In this document: in pieces, positions 16,033-25,231 of the stretch | Layout of the letters: each line of letters opens with the position of its first letter | Position numbering within the stretch: the first letter of the stretch is position 1 | Assembly (NCBI GenBank): GCA_902772985.1 | Contig: CACYCP010000051.1 | Coordinates: forward strand, 1 to 48,237 | DNA: 48,237 nucleotides | Reading direction: 5' to 3' | DNA from: an uncultured Bacteroidia bacterium | GTDB lineage: Bacteria; Bacteroidota; Bacteroidia; Bacteroidales; UBA932 | The notes under the pieces: model-generated | Seen by the model: the letters and a program-made list of their open reading frames with translations, nothing else | The model's database searches: none | Told to the model about the DNA's origin: nothing | Made by a program: the position numbers and the translations under genes

Positions 16033-16824
16033 ATGCAGCCATACCAGAGAGCCAGGGAAAAGAGAGAGAAGTCGGCGAACATTACCGGTATCGCCGTAAC
16101 CCTTGTCGTACACGTCCTGGGGCTGGTATTCCTGCTGACGAGCGGCCTTAGCTACCTGGATCCTCCTCCGCCGGAAAAGACATCGCTGCTGGTGGAATTC
16201 GAGGAAACGGAAGAGATGGAAAAGCCCGTTCCCACGCGTGTGGGACGCCAGCCACAGGCCCAGGAGACCGACAGGACCAGGGAAGTCGAGCTTGTACAAA
16301 AGGCCGAATCTCCGCACGTGAGCGACCGTCCCAACGTAACGCCTGCAACCAAGCCGGACCCGCACGGAGACGTGGAAGTCCCCACTCCAAAACAGGAAGA
16401 GCCCAAACTGGATCCCAGGGCCTCGTTCCCCGGCATGTCCAAACAAGACACATCGAAAGCCACAACTCCGCACAGCGCCACAACGCCAAGTGAGGGATTC
16501 AAGGCCGGCCAGCCGGACGGCAATACAAAGGAAGGCAAGACGGAAGGCAGCGCAAACGCCCACCTGAAGGGACGCAACGTCGTGGGCTCCCTTCCCAAGC
16601 CCATTTATTCCACACAGTTGGAAGGCATTGTGGTGGTCCAAATCAAAGTGGACCAGTATGGCACCGTGACGGAAGCCATACCGGGAGCAGAAGGTACTAC
16701 AGTAACCGATAAAACTCTATGGAACGCAGCCCGCAGCGCTGCACTGAAAGCACACTTCAACCAGAGCGCCAATGCTCCGGCCGTCCAGAGCGGCACAATT
16801 ACATATATTTTTAAACTGAAGTAA
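16033..16824 (+). CDS. tonB: TonB-like energy transducer
   Basis: A 263-residue protein with one N-terminal membrane helix (about 17-38, ITGIAVTLVVHVLGLVFLL), a long periplasmic spacer rich in Pro, Glu, Lys and Thr (about 45-185) and a C-terminal TonB-type domain with LEGIVVVQIKVDQYGTV and GTITYIFKLK. It delivers energy from ExbB/ExbD to outer-membrane receptors. The conserved YP motif of classical TonB C-termini is not obvious, so it may belong to a TonB/TolA-like subgroup of this phylum. It starts 3 bases after exbD. Confidence 0.85.
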   Translation: MQPYQRAREKREKSANITGIAVTLVVHVLGLVFLLTSGLSYLDPPPPEKTSLLVEFEETEEMEKPVPTRVGRQPQAQETDRTREVELVQKAESPHVSDRPNVTPATKPDPHGDVEVPTPKQEEPKLDPRASFPGMSKQDTSKATTPHSATTPSEGFKAGQPDGNTKEGKTEGSANAHLKGRNVVGSLPKPIYSTQLEGIVVVQIKVDQYGTVTEAIPGAEGTTVTDKTLWNAARSAALKAHFNQSANAPAVQSGTITYIFKLK

Positions 16825-16847
16825 CGAGCCCGTGAGGGTAAGATTCT

Positions 16848-17942
16848 ATGGAAGACAAAAAGAAAGGTACGAGAAAACGTATCACCCGCAGGCCGGCTGA
16901 CAGCCGTGCCGAGAAAGTGGATTACAGCACCAGCCGCAGTTTTTCCGACCGCCCCGCAAGAGGAGAACGTCCTGCAAGGGGCGAACGCCCCGCACGCGGA
17001 GAGCGCAAGTTCGACGGTGAGCGCACGCCAAGGGGAGAGCGCCCTGCGCGTGGCGAACGCAAGTTCAACGGTGAACGCCAGTTCAAGGGCGAGCGCCGCT
17101 CCGGAGGCTATTCCAAGCCCACCAAACGCAATTTCGCCAGCGAAGGCATGAACGCAATGCTTCGCCGCAAACCCCAGGTAACAGGCCGCTACAGCGACGA
17201 CGACACCGCAAAGAGCGAAATCAAGGAAGTTGTCCGCCTGAACAAATTCATTGCCAACTCCGGTGTTTGCTCCCGCAGGGAGGCCGATACCCTCATCCAG
17301 AGCGGTGTAGTGACGGTTAACGGAGAAGTGGTGACCGAACTGGGCGTAAAAGTGAATGTCCTCACCGACGACATCCGCTTCAACGGAGAACGCCTGAAAG
17401 GAGAAAACAAGGTGTACATCATAATGAACAAGCCCAAGGGCTATGTCACCACAGCCAGTGATCCACACGCCGAAAAGACCGTGATGGACCTTCTCAAAGG
17501 CTGCCCTACCCGCGTTTTCCCGGTAGGAAGGCTGGACAAGAACACCACAGGAGTGCTGATGTTCACCAACGACGGAGAAATGGCCGAGCGCCTCACCCAC
17601 CCGTCCTACAACAAGAAAAAGATTTACCAGGTGGTTCTTGACGCTCCCCTGCGCGAAGAGGACAAGGCCAAGATACTTGCCGGAGTCGAGCTTAACGACG
17701 GTGTAATTGCTGCCGATGAGCTTGAATACATTGATGCACACGACCACCGCCAGCTTGGAATCGAGATTCATTCCGGAAAGAACCGCATTGTCCGCCGCAT
17801 CTTCGAATCCCTTGGATACGAGGTGAGGGCCCTGGACCGCGTATATTTCGCCGGCCTCACCAAGAAAGGCCTCAAGAAAGGCGACTGGCGTTACCTTACC
17901 GAAGGCGAAGTGAACATTCTTCGCATGGGAGCATACGTATAA
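16848..17942 (+). CDS. rRNA pseudouridine synthase, RluB/RsuA family, with RGER repeats
   Basis: Modifies uridine in rRNA, probably 23S (RluB type). Residues about 38-95 are a basic low-complexity region of RGER, ARGER and KFxGER units. An S4 RNA-binding domain follows (VRLNKFIANSGVCSRREAD, about 126-190), then the catalytic domain with VGRLDKNTTGVLMFTNDGE, whose RLD Asp is catalytic. Total length is 364 residues. The basic repeats are likely disordered and bind RNA; such tails are common in Bacteroidota homologues. The stop shares a base with the era start (TAATG). Confidence 0.93.
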   Translation: MEDKKKGTRKRITRRPADSRAEKVDYSTSRSFSDRPARGERPARGERPARGERKFDGERTPRGERPARGERKFNGERQFKGERRSGGYSKPTKRNFASEGMNAMLRRKPQVTGRYSDDDTAKSEIKEVVRLNKFIANSGVCSRREADTLIQSGVVTVNGEVVTELGVKVNVLTDDIRFNGERLKGENKVYIIMNKPKGYVTTASDPHAEKTVMDLLKGCPTRVFPVGRLDKNTTGVLMFTNDGEMAERLTHPSYNKKKIYQVVLDAPLREEDKAKILAGVELNDGVIAADELEYIDAHDHRQLGIEIHSGKNRIVRRIFESLGYEVRALDRVYFAGLTKKGLKKGDWRYLTEGEVNILRMGAYV

Positions 17943-18823
17943 TGGCACACAGGGCAGGTTTCGTAAATATCATAGGGAACCCCAATGTGGGCAAAAGCAC
18001 CCTTATGAATGCGCTGGTGGGGGAAAAGCTGTCAATCGTGACGGCAAAGGCCCAGACCACCAGGCACCGTATCATGGGCATTGTCAGCGGAGAAGACTTC
18101 CAGATAGTGTACTCCGACACGCCCGGCATCCTGAAGCCCAATTACAGGCTTCAGGAAAACATGCTCTCCTTCGTGGACACGGCAATCGGGGATGCCGACA
18201 TCATCCTCTATGTGACCGACACCGTGGAGAAGCCCGACAAGAACGAAGCCTATATCCAGAAGCTTTCGAAACTGGAATGCCCGGTAGTGCTGGTCATAAA
18301 CAAGATTGACATTTCCACCCAGGAGAAGGTAACGCAACTTATGGCCTGGTGGGAGGAAAGGCTGCCGAAGGCCCGGATAATCCCGGCATCGGCCCAGGAA
18401 AAATTTAATCTGGAAAGCATCCTGGAGGCGGTTTCGTCCAGTCTTCCGGAGGCACCGGCCTGGTTCGACAAAGACCAGTTCACCGACAAGAACCTGCGGT
18501 TTTTCGCCTCTGAAATCATTCGGGAAAAGATTTTCCTGAATTATGGCGAGGAAATCCCCTACTCGTGCCAGGTAGAGATTGAGCAGTTCCGCGAAGGGGA
18601 AGATCGCTATGAGATAAGCGCCGTAATTTACGTGATGCGTGAGTCCCAGAAGGGAATTATCATCGGCAAGGGCGGAAGCGCCCTGAAGCGAGTGGGGACC
18701 CAGGCCCGCATTGACATGGAGGACTTTTTCCAAAAGAAAGTGTTCCTCTCCACTTTTGTGAAGGTGGATCCCGACTGGCGGGAATCCCGCAAGGAACTCC
18801 GCCGTTTCGGCTACGAATTTTAA
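17942..18823 (+). CDS. era: GTPase Era
   Basis: Ribosome assembly GTPase that binds the 3' end of 16S rRNA. G1 GNPNVGKS is at residues 12-19, the G2 Thr is in TTRHRI, G3 reads DTPG, and G4 reads NKID. The C-terminal KH domain has GIIIGKGGSALKRVG. The 293-residue length is typical. It is coupled by one base to the upstream pseudouridine synthase, so two ribosome-maturation functions are made together; parC follows after 11 bases. Confidence 0.97.
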   Translation: MAHRAGFVNIIGNPNVGKSTLMNALVGEKLSIVTAKAQTTRHRIMGIVSGEDFQIVYSDTPGILKPNYRLQENMLSFVDTAIGDADIILYVTDTVEKPDKNEAYIQKLSKLECPVVLVINKIDISTQEKVTQLMAWWEERLPKARIIPASAQEKFNLESILEAVSSSLPEAPAWFDKDQFTDKNLRFFASEIIREKIFLNYGEEIPYSCQVEIEQFREGEDRYEISAVIYVMRESQKGIIIGKGGSALKRVGTQARIDMEDFFQKKVFLSTFVKVDPDWRESRKELRRFGYEF

Positions 18824-18834
18824 AATAAAATGAT

Positions 18835-21552
18835 ATGGCAGAAGATTGGGAAGAAATTGAAGGACAGGAAGAGGAATTGGGAGAAGATGCCGTCGCGTCG
18901 GGGAAATTCGACAAACTCCTGGGCAGCGACAGCCGCAAATACAAACTCTCCGGAATGTTCAAGGAGTGGTATCTGGACTATGCGTCCTATACCATTCTGG
19001 ACAGGGCCGTTCCTCACATCGTGGACGGATTCAAGCCCGTACAGCGCCGCGTGCTGCATACAATGGCGGAAATGGACGACGGCCGCTATACTAAAGTGGC
19101 AAACATCGTGGGCCAGGCCATGCAGTACCACCCACATGGCGACGCTTCCATCCTGGGCGCCCTTGTAACCCTGGGCCAGAAAGGCCTTCTCATCGACTGC
19201 CAGGGAAACTGGGGCAACATCCTCACCGGAGACTCGAATGCCGCCCCGCGTTACATCGAGGCACGCCTGTCAAAATTTGCCAAGGAAGTTGTCTTTGACA
19301 GGAAAATCACCCCTTGGATGACCTCCTACGACGGCCGGAAGCAGGAACCCACCGAACTGCCGGTACGCTTCCCCCTGCTTCTCGCACAGGGCACCGAGGG
19401 CATCGCCGCCGGCCTCAGCTCCAAGATTCTGCCTCATAACTTCAACGAACTCATAGACGCTTCCATCGCCATACTGAAAGGCGAACCATACGAACTCCTT
19501 CCGGACTTCCCTACCGGTGGCATTGCCGACTGCTCCAAGTACAACAAGGGCCGCCGCGGAGGAATGGTGAAAGTGCGCGCCCGCATAAACAAGGTGGACA
19601 AATCCACCATCACCATCACCGAAATCCCCTACGGGAAGACCTCCCAGGGCATTATCGACAGCATAATCAAGGCCAAGGAAAAAAAGAAGATAAACATTAA
19701 GAAGATAGATGACATGACCACCGACAAGTTGGAGATAATCATCCATCTTCCGGCCGATGTCTCCCCGGACAAGACCATCGATGCCCTCTACGCCTTCACC
19801 GAATGCGAAACAAAGATAGCGCCCAACGCCTGCGTAATCAGGGAAAACAAGCCGGTGTTCCTGACAGTTGACGAGATACTGGAATACGACACCTGGCACA
19901 CCAGAGACATACTCCAGGCCCAGCTGGAAGTTAAGCTGGGAGAGTTGGAAGACGATTGGCACTACTCCTCGCTGGAGCGTATCTTCTTCGAAAACCGCAT
20001 ATACAAAGTCCTGGAACAGAACCAGATGACCTGGGAGCAGCAGCTGGACGACGTCATGGCCCAGATGAAGCAGTATCAGGACCTGTTGCACAGGGAAATC
20101 GTGATGGACGACATCCTGAAGCTGGTGGAAAAGCCGGTGCGCAAGATTTCCAAGTTCGACACCAAGGCCCTGGACGAGAAGATTTATGCCATCGAAGACC
20201 AGATGAAGGAAATCCGGGACAAGCTGGAGCACATGACCCAGGTAACCATCGACTGGTTCCGCAGCTTGAAAAAGAAATATGGCGCCGACTGGCCGCGCCT
20301 CACCGAAATTTCCTCGCTGGAGAACATTACCGTCACCAAGGTGGTTTCCAACAATGCGAAACTGTATGCCAATCTGGCCGAAGGCTTCGTCGGCATAGGC
20401 CTCAAGAAGGATGACGGAGGCGAACTGCTGGGCGAATGTTCCGACCTGTCGGAAATCATCGTCATCGGCAAGGATGGAAAATACCGCGTTACGAAAGTGA
20501 CGGAAAAGGCCTTCTTCGGCAAGGATTTGCTTTATGCCGGAGTATTCAACCGAGGCGACGAAAGGACAATTTACAATGTCATTTATCGCGATGGAAAAGG
20601 TCCTGCCCATTATGCCAAACGCTTCAATATCACTTCGGTAACCCGCGACAAGGAGTACGATATCACAACCGGAGCCCCGGACAGCAAGATTTACTGGTTC
20701 ACAGTGAACCATAACGGAGAGGCCGAGTCTGTACGCATAAGCCTGCGGCCGAAGAAGGGCCTGAAAAAGACTTCCCTGGAATGGGATTTCTCTTCACTAG
20801 CCATAAAGGGACGCAGCTCAAGGGGCAACCTTGTGACCAAAAACGCCATCTCCCGGGTCCAGCTCAAGTCAAAGGGCATTACCACCCTGGAAGGCAAGGA
20901 TATATGGTGGGATCCGGATATCCAGCGCCTGAACGAGGAGGGACGCGGACAGCATCTTGGCAAATTCGCCGGACAGGACCGCGTGCTGGCCATTTTCACC
21001 GACGGCAGTTACTATACCACCACCTACGATACCGTGAACAAGTATCAGGGTGATGTTTTACGTATCGAGAAATTCAATCCCTCCCGCGTCTATACCGTCC
21101 TTTATTGGGATAATTCGGCCAAAGCCTATTACGTGAAGCGTTTCAGTTTCACCGAAAGCAACAACATGCCCCAGCTGTTCATCTCGGAAAGCCGTGGATC
21201 ACGCCTGGTAGAAATAAGTTCCGACGCACATCCCAGGATTATTCTCACCTTCGGCGGAAAGGCCGCTCACAGGGAGGCCGAAGAGATTGATGCAGAAGAG
21301 TTTATCGGCAAGAAAGGATTTACTGCAAAGGGTAAGAAATGCTCTCCTTACGAGCTTAAGGCAGTCTGCTTCGGAGAGCCCTACGAGAAAGAGGAGGAGG
21401 AAGAGGATGTGGTGGAAATCATCGAGATGGGAACCCTTGACACTGATGCCCCCGATGCCGAGCTCCCGGATGATGACACCCCTTCGGACGACACCCCCTC
21501 GGATGACGCTCCGGCAGTGGACCTCGATAACTGGGAACCCACACTCTTTTAG
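18835..21552 (+). CDS. parC: DNA topoisomerase IV subunit A (ParC type)
   Basis: Type IIA topoisomerase subunit that cuts and rejoins DNA. The breakage domain begins with DRAVPHIVDGFKPVQRRVL; quinolone-site region HPHGDASI is near 99-106, and the catalytic tyrosine is Y140 in AAPRYIEARL. The C-terminal region is a long beta-pinwheel-like part lacking the GyrA box (QRRGGKG), which fits ParC rather than GyrA. At 905 residues it is long because of an acidic tail with DDTPSDDTPSDDAP and the end EPTLF. parE is not in the window. Confidence in the topoisomerase IV call is high; confusion with GyrA is unlikely. Confidence 0.93.
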   Translation: MAEDWEEIEGQEEELGEDAVASGKFDKLLGSDSRKYKLSGMFKEWYLDYASYTILDRAVPHIVDGFKPVQRRVLHTMAEMDDGRYTKVANIVGQAMQYHPHGDASILGALVTLGQKGLLIDCQGNWGNILTGDSNAAPRYIEARLSKFAKEVVFDRKITPWMTSYDGRKQEPTELPVRFPLLLAQGTEGIAAGLSSKILPHNFNELIDASIAILKGEPYELLPDFPTGGIADCSKYNKGRRGGMVKVRARINKVDKSTITITEIPYGKTSQGIIDSIIKAKEKKKINIKKIDDMTTDKLEIIIHLPADVSPDKTIDALYAFTECETKIAPNACVIRENKPVFLTVDEILEYDTWHTRDILQAQLEVKLGELEDDWHYSSLERIFFENRIYKVLEQNQMTWEQQLDDVMAQMKQYQDLLHREIVMDDILKLVEKPVRKISKFDTKALDEKIYAIEDQMKEIRDKLEHMTQVTIDWFRSLKKKYGADWPRLTEISSLENITVTKVVSNNAKLYANLAEGFVGIGLKKDDGGELLGECSDLSEIIVIGKDGKYRVTKVTEKAFFGKDLLYAGVFNRGDERTIYNVIYRDGKGPAHYAKRFNITSVTRDKEYDITTGAPDSKIYWFTVNHNGEAESVRISLRPKKGLKKTSLEWDFSSLAIKGRSSRGNLVTKNAISRVQLKSKGITTLEGKDIWWDPDIQRLNEEGRGQHLGKFAGQDRVLAIFTDGSYYTTTYDTVNKYQGDVLRIEKFNPSRVYTVLYWDNSAKAYYVKRFSFTESNNMPQLFISESRGSRLVEISSDAHPRIILTFGGKAAHREAEEIDAEEFIGKKGFTAKGKKCSPYELKAVCFGEPYEKEEEEEDVVEIIEMGTLDTDAPDAELPDDDTPSDDTPSDDAPAVDLDNWEPTLF

Positions 21553-21558
21553 GTAATT

Positions 21559-22056
21559 ATGTTAATCTCCCTTTGCGGCTTCATGGGTAGCGGAAAGAGC
21601 ACGGTGGGCGCCATCGTGGCCGATGCCCTGGGCTGCCCCTTCCTGGACCTGGACCTGATTGTCGAGAAAAAGGCCGGTAAGAATATTCCGGAAATTTTCG
21701 CCGCCGAGGGAGAGGCCGCTTTCCGTGAAAAAGAGAAAATCGCCCTGGAGGAAACATTGAAAAAATATGGCGGCGCAACAGCCGTCCTGGCCCTTGGCGG
21801 AGGCACTCCGACGCTCCCCGGAGCCACTGGCCTGATAAGGACGAAAAGCCTTTGCATATATCTGAAAACATCCCTGGAAGAGCTTCAGCGCAGGCTTGAA
21901 GGGGAAAAGGAAGGGCGGCCGCTCTCCGGCGAAGGTCTTGCCGAAAGGCTGGCCGCCAGGGAGCCGCTGTACAATGAAGCAGCTGAAGTCGTTATCGAGA
22001 CCGATGGCCTTTCTCCGGAGCAGATTGCCGACGAAATCATCATATCCTGCCTCTAG
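21559..22056 (+). CDS. aroK: shikimate kinase
   Basis: Phosphorylates shikimate with ATP in the aromatic amino acid and chorismate pathway. The P-loop is GFMGSGKS (7-14), the shikimate-binding Asp is in DLDLIVE, and the GGG motif appears in LALGGGTPT. The 165-residue length is normal. It begins 6 bases after parC. aroE, which makes shikimate, is about 17 kb away on the other strand. Confidence 0.95.
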   Translation: MLISLCGFMGSGKSTVGAIVADALGCPFLDLDLIVEKKAGKNIPEIFAAEGEAAFREKEKIALEETLKKYGGATAVLALGGGTPTLPGATGLIRTKSLCIYLKTSLEELQRRLEGEKEGRPLSGEGLAERLAAREPLYNEAAEVVIETDGLSPEQIADEIIISCL

Positions 22057-22062
22057 GCCTGC

Positions 22063-22093
22063 TTGCTTTTTTGAGGGGGATTGCCTATATTTG
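22063..22093 (+). promoter_or_regulatory. recJ promoter with near-leaderless spacing
   Basis: TTGC at 22063-22066 and TATATTTG at 22086-22093 have 20 bases from the end of TTG to TA, and the box ends 7 bases before the recJ ATG. The same TTGC and 20-base spacing recur at the E2-like gene promoter (33836-33806). Confidence 0.55.
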
Positions 22094-22100
22094 TACAATT

Positions 22101-23837
22101 ATGGGCATTTCGGAAAGACAATGGACTGTTAAGGATGTAGCCGATGCGGAGGTTTCTGCGCGTCTGGCCGCTGAATTGGGCATAGACCGTGTCTTGGCCG
22201 ACCTTCTGGTCCAAAGGGGCATACGCTCCTTCGAGGATGCCCGCAGCTTCTTCCGTCCCCGCCTTGAGAACCTACACGACCCTTTCCTGATGACCGATAT
22301 GGACAAGGCCGTGGAACGCCTTCACAAGGCCATCAGCGGGCGGGAGAAAATCCTGGTTTACGGGGATTACGACGTGGACGGCACCACTGCCGTGGCCCAG
22401 TTATATTCCTTTGTGAAACAGTTCACCCCAAAGGTGGAGTTCTACATTCCGGACCGCTACGATGAAGGTTACGGCCTGTCATACAAAGCCCTGGACTGGG
22501 CCTCCGATAACGGAATCAACCTGGTCATAACCCTGGACTGCGGTATCAAGGCTATAGAAAAAGTGGAATATGCCCGGGGAAAAGGCATAGAGGTCATAAT
22601 CTGCGACCATCACCTTCCGGAAGAAGTGCTGCCTGCTGCCGTTGCAATCCTGGACCCTAAAAGGGAAGACTGCCACTACCCTTTCGACGACCTTTGCGGC
22701 TGCGGAGTTGGTTTCAAACTGGCACAGGGATATGTAAAGAAATATGGCCTGGACGCAAGCCTGCTGGAGCCCCTGCTGGATTTGCAGGTGGTATCCATCG
22801 CTTCCGACCTGGTTTCCATGACCGGGGAAAACCGCATTCTGGCCTACTTCGGCCTTAAGCGCCTGAATGAGAATCCCCGCAAGGGCCTGCTGGCAATGAT
22901 CAACCTTGCCAAACTGGAACCGGGGCACGTCGGCATAGATGATATCGTATTCAAGATTGGCCCCCGCATCAATGCCGCCGGCAGGATGGAGAGCGGACGC
23001 CTGGCCGTGGAACTCCTGACCGCCACGGACGACAAAACCGCCTTCCGCGTTGCCGAAGAAATCAACGATTCCAACAACGAGCGCAAGTCCATCGACCGGG
23101 AAATAACCCAGGAAGCCCTGGAAATGGTGCAGCAGGGCCGCGCCCTGGAGACCGAAAACGTCACCATCGTTTACAATCCCACCTGGAACAAGGGTGTGGT
23201 TGGAATTGTGGCATCCCGCCTTGTGGAAGCCTTTTACAAGCCCACGGTCGTGCTCACCAAGAGCAATGGCTTCGTTACCGGCAGCGCCCGCAGCGTGCAG
23301 GGTTTCGATCTTTATTCCTCCATCGAAAGTTGTTCGGAACTGCTGGAAAACTTCGGCGGGCACATGTATGCGGCCGGCCTCACCATGAAAGAAGAGTATC
23401 TGGAAGAGTTCTGCAAGAGGATGAACAGTTTCGTGGCCGGAAACATCACCCGGGAGGAACTCACACCCGTGGTGGAAATTGACGCCCGCCTGGATTTCTC
23501 CCAAATCACCCCCAAGTTCACCCGCATACTGAAACAGTTCCAGCCCTTCGGCCCGGGAAACAGCAATCCGGTTTTCCTTACAGAAGATGTGTACGACGCC
23601 GGAAACGGCCGGAAAGTAGGAGCAGGTGGCCTCCACCTGAAACTGGACCTGATGCAGGAAAGCCAGCCCTACAGGCAGATTGCCGCCATCGGCTTCAATA
23701 TGGCAGACTTTTACGACTACATCAAAGCCGGCAATCCAATTGACATCTGCTATTCGATAGTGGAAAACTTCTACCGCGGTTCCTCTACCGTCCAGCTGCG
23801 CCTCAAGGACATACGGGAGCGGGACGAACTCATCTAG
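22101..23837 (+). CDS. recJ: single-stranded-DNA-specific exonuclease RecJ
   Basis: 5'-3' exonuclease for recombination and mismatch repair. DHH phosphoesterase motifs are VYGDYDVDGTTA near 98, TLDCGIKA, CDHHLPEE near 180 and the C-terminal DHHA1 motif GSARSVQGFDLY. Length is 578 residues from ATG 22101; the frame continues ten codons upstream, into the -7 box, so I excluded that part. The stop codon directly abuts the convergent birA stop, with no base between, leaving no space for a terminator. Confidence 0.96.
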   Translation: MGISERQWTVKDVADAEVSARLAAELGIDRVLADLLVQRGIRSFEDARSFFRPRLENLHDPFLMTDMDKAVERLHKAISGREKILVYGDYDVDGTTAVAQLYSFVKQFTPKVEFYIPDRYDEGYGLSYKALDWASDNGINLVITLDCGIKAIEKVEYARGKGIEVIICDHHLPEEVLPAAVAILDPKREDCHYPFDDLCGCGVGFKLAQGYVKKYGLDASLLEPLLDLQVVSIASDLVSMTGENRILAYFGLKRLNENPRKGLLAMINLAKLEPGHVGIDDIVFKIGPRINAAGRMESGRLAVELLTATDDKTAFRVAEEINDSNNERKSIDREITQEALEMVQQGRALETENVTIVYNPTWNKGVVGIVASRLVEAFYKPTVVLTKSNGFVTGSARSVQGFDLYSSIESCSELLENFGGHMYAAGLTMKEEYLEEFCKRMNSFVAGNITREELTPVVEIDARLDFSQITPKFTRILKQFQPFGPGNSNPVFLTEDVYDAGNGRKVGAGGLHLKLDLMQESQPYRQIAAIGFNMADFYDYIKAGNPIDICYSIVENFYRGSSTVQLRLKDIRERDELI

Positions 23838-24563
23838 TTACAGGATATACCCTATTTCCTTGAAACGGTAATAATGGTCCCCTCCACCTTCCTCACGGAC
23901 GTGAAGGCGGCCGTCAGGCTCTACACCTTCTATGACTCCGCAGTATTCGCGCCCGGTAAGAAGGTCATGGTAACGCTCCGGCGTGCCCCTCTGGAAAAGA
24001 AGGGCCGAATAGGCATCGAAAAGGGCCGGGGAATCCAGTTTATCCAGAAGCCCTTCGAAAGTATACAAAAACTGCCCCAGGGCATCTTCCAGCTCATATT
24101 CCTTAGCGGTGCAAAGGCTAAGAGACGTAGCCCCGGAAAGCTGCGGAAACTCCTTTTGGTTAATATTGATTCCTATGCCGATTACCGAGGCCTCCAACTC
24201 TCCGCGGGTGCCAAGGCGGTTTTCAATCAGCATCCCGCAAATCTTGCGCTTTCCGACATAAATGTCGTTGGGCCATTTAATTTTGGCCTCGACTCCCTGC
24301 CCGGAAAGAAATTTGGCCACGGCCAGGGATGACAGGTAATTAAGGCGGAAACTGCCAGCCGCATCCAGTTCAAGCCCTTTCAGGACGATGGAAAAGGTGA
24401 GATTCATCCCCGGGGCCGAAAACCAGCGATTCCCCCTTTGACCCCTTCCCGCAGTCTGCTCCCGGGCGGCGATGACGGTGCCGCCGGAAAGTTCCGAAAG
24501 CCGGCGCAGGGCCTCGGAATTAGTGGAGTCCACGCTGTCAAGCCAGATTATTCGTCTTCGCAT
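23838..24563 (-). CDS. birA: biotin--[acetyl-CoA-carboxylase] ligase
   Basis: Attaches biotin to carboxylase carrier domains. Visible motifs are SVDSTNSEA, the biotin-binding AGRGQRGNRWFS (GRGRxG type), KIKWPNDIYVGKRKICGMLIE and GIGININQ. The 241-residue protein lacks an N-terminal winged helix, so it is a monofunctional ligase and not a repressor. The frame extends upstream into the hydrolase gene; ATG 24563 (MRRRIIWLDSVDSTN) is the best start and overlaps that gene by 16 bases. Confidence 0.93.
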   Translation of the reverse strand: MRRRIIWLDSVDSTNSEALRRLSELSGGTVIAAREQTAGRGQRGNRWFSAPGMNLTFSIVLKGLELDAAGSFRLNYLSSLAVAKFLSGQGVEAKIKWPNDIYVGKRKICGMLIENRLGTRGELEASVIGIGININQKEFPQLSGATSLSLCTAKEYELEDALGQFLYTFEGLLDKLDSPALFDAYSALLFQRGTPERYHDLLTGREYCGVIEGVEPDGRLHVREEGGGDHYYRFKEIGYIL

Positions 24564-25189
24564 GGAGGCTCGTTGAACGGTTCCAGGAAAGGATTGTACA
24601 TTCCCTCGCGGGCAATGCTGGTAGCGCCGCCGTGCCCGGGAATGACGTCGGTTTCCCCGGGAAGGCAAAGGAGCTTTTCCTTGATCGAGGACATCAGCTT
24701 CTCGTAATCCCCTCCCTCAAGGTCTGTCCGGCCGATACTTCCGGCAAAAAGGGTGTCTCCGCTAAGAAGCAGGCTGTCGGCCTGGGACCACCAGCAGACG
24801 CTGCCAGGAGTGTGGCCCGGCGTATGGATGACCTTCCAGCTTATCCCAGCAAGCGTAAGAGCGTCGCCATCGGCAATATCCAGTGTTGGAAAATCCAGTT
24901 TCGCAAGGCCTTTGGGAAGGAGGAACCTGTCGGCGGGATGCATATAAACCGGCACGGGATACTGTTTCAGCAGCGATTCCACGCCCCAGGTATGGTCGAA
25001 ATGCCCATGCGTGAGGATTATGGCTTCAAGGGTTAACGAATTTTTCTCAAAAAGCTCTTTCAGCCGATTGTATTCTTCAGGTGAAGCCATTCCGGGATCG
25101 GCCACGACGCAGCCCCTGGCGCCCTCGTTCCACAGGACGGAGCAATTTGTCCCCAGGGGATTAAAAGAAATGACAGCAGAGTGTAACAT
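24548..25189 (-). CDS. metallo-beta-lactamase-fold hydrolase (glyoxalase II-like)
   Basis: A 213-residue single-domain enzyme with the two-metal motif THGHFDHTWG (HxHxDH), a second histidine in HTPGHTPGSVC, the bridging Asp in LLSGDTLF and the final histidine in IPGHGG. These are complete for a hydroxyacylglutathione hydrolase-like or YcbL/GloB-type thioesterase. The substrate cannot be read from sequence. The frame is open far upstream, but the promoter box at 25196-25203 and the family N-terminus fix the start at ATG 25189. It heads a two-gene unit with birA. Confidence 0.92.
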   Translation of the reverse strand: MLHSAVISFNPLGTNCSVLWNEGARGCVVADPGMASPEEYNRLKELFEKNSLTLEAIILTHGHFDHTWGVESLLKQYPVPVYMHPADRFLLPKGLAKLDFPTLDIADGDALTLAGISWKVIHTPGHTPGSVCWWSQADSLLLSGDTLFAGSIGRTDLEGGDYEKLMSSIKEKLLCLPGETDVIPGHGGATSIAREGMYNPFLEPFNEPPCEDE

Positions 25190-25195
25190 AGGTTG

Positions 25196-25203
25196 CAAAT
25201 GTA
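25196..25203 (-). promoter_or_regulatory. -7 box before hydrolase gene, near-leaderless
   Basis: Minus-strand TACATTTG fits TAnnTTTG and ends 6 bases before the ATG. The facing gene at 25232 has only a one-mismatch box (CATATTTG, 25216-25223) 8 bases before its ATG. Confidence 0.45.
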
Positions 25204-25231
25204 CGAAAGTTTTGCCATATTTGTAGAAGAT

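Noticed and set aside
16605..17948. Long antisense open frames, for example 16605-17948, 19270-20712, 22479-23636, 26448-28064 and plus-strand 31186-32589
   Set aside because: They are opposite well conserved genes and have no recognisable protein features; GC-rich codon use leaves antisense frames open.
23838..24668. Longer BirA beginning at 24668
   Set aside because: The extra residues are out-of-frame hydrolase sequence; ATG 24563 gives the family start.
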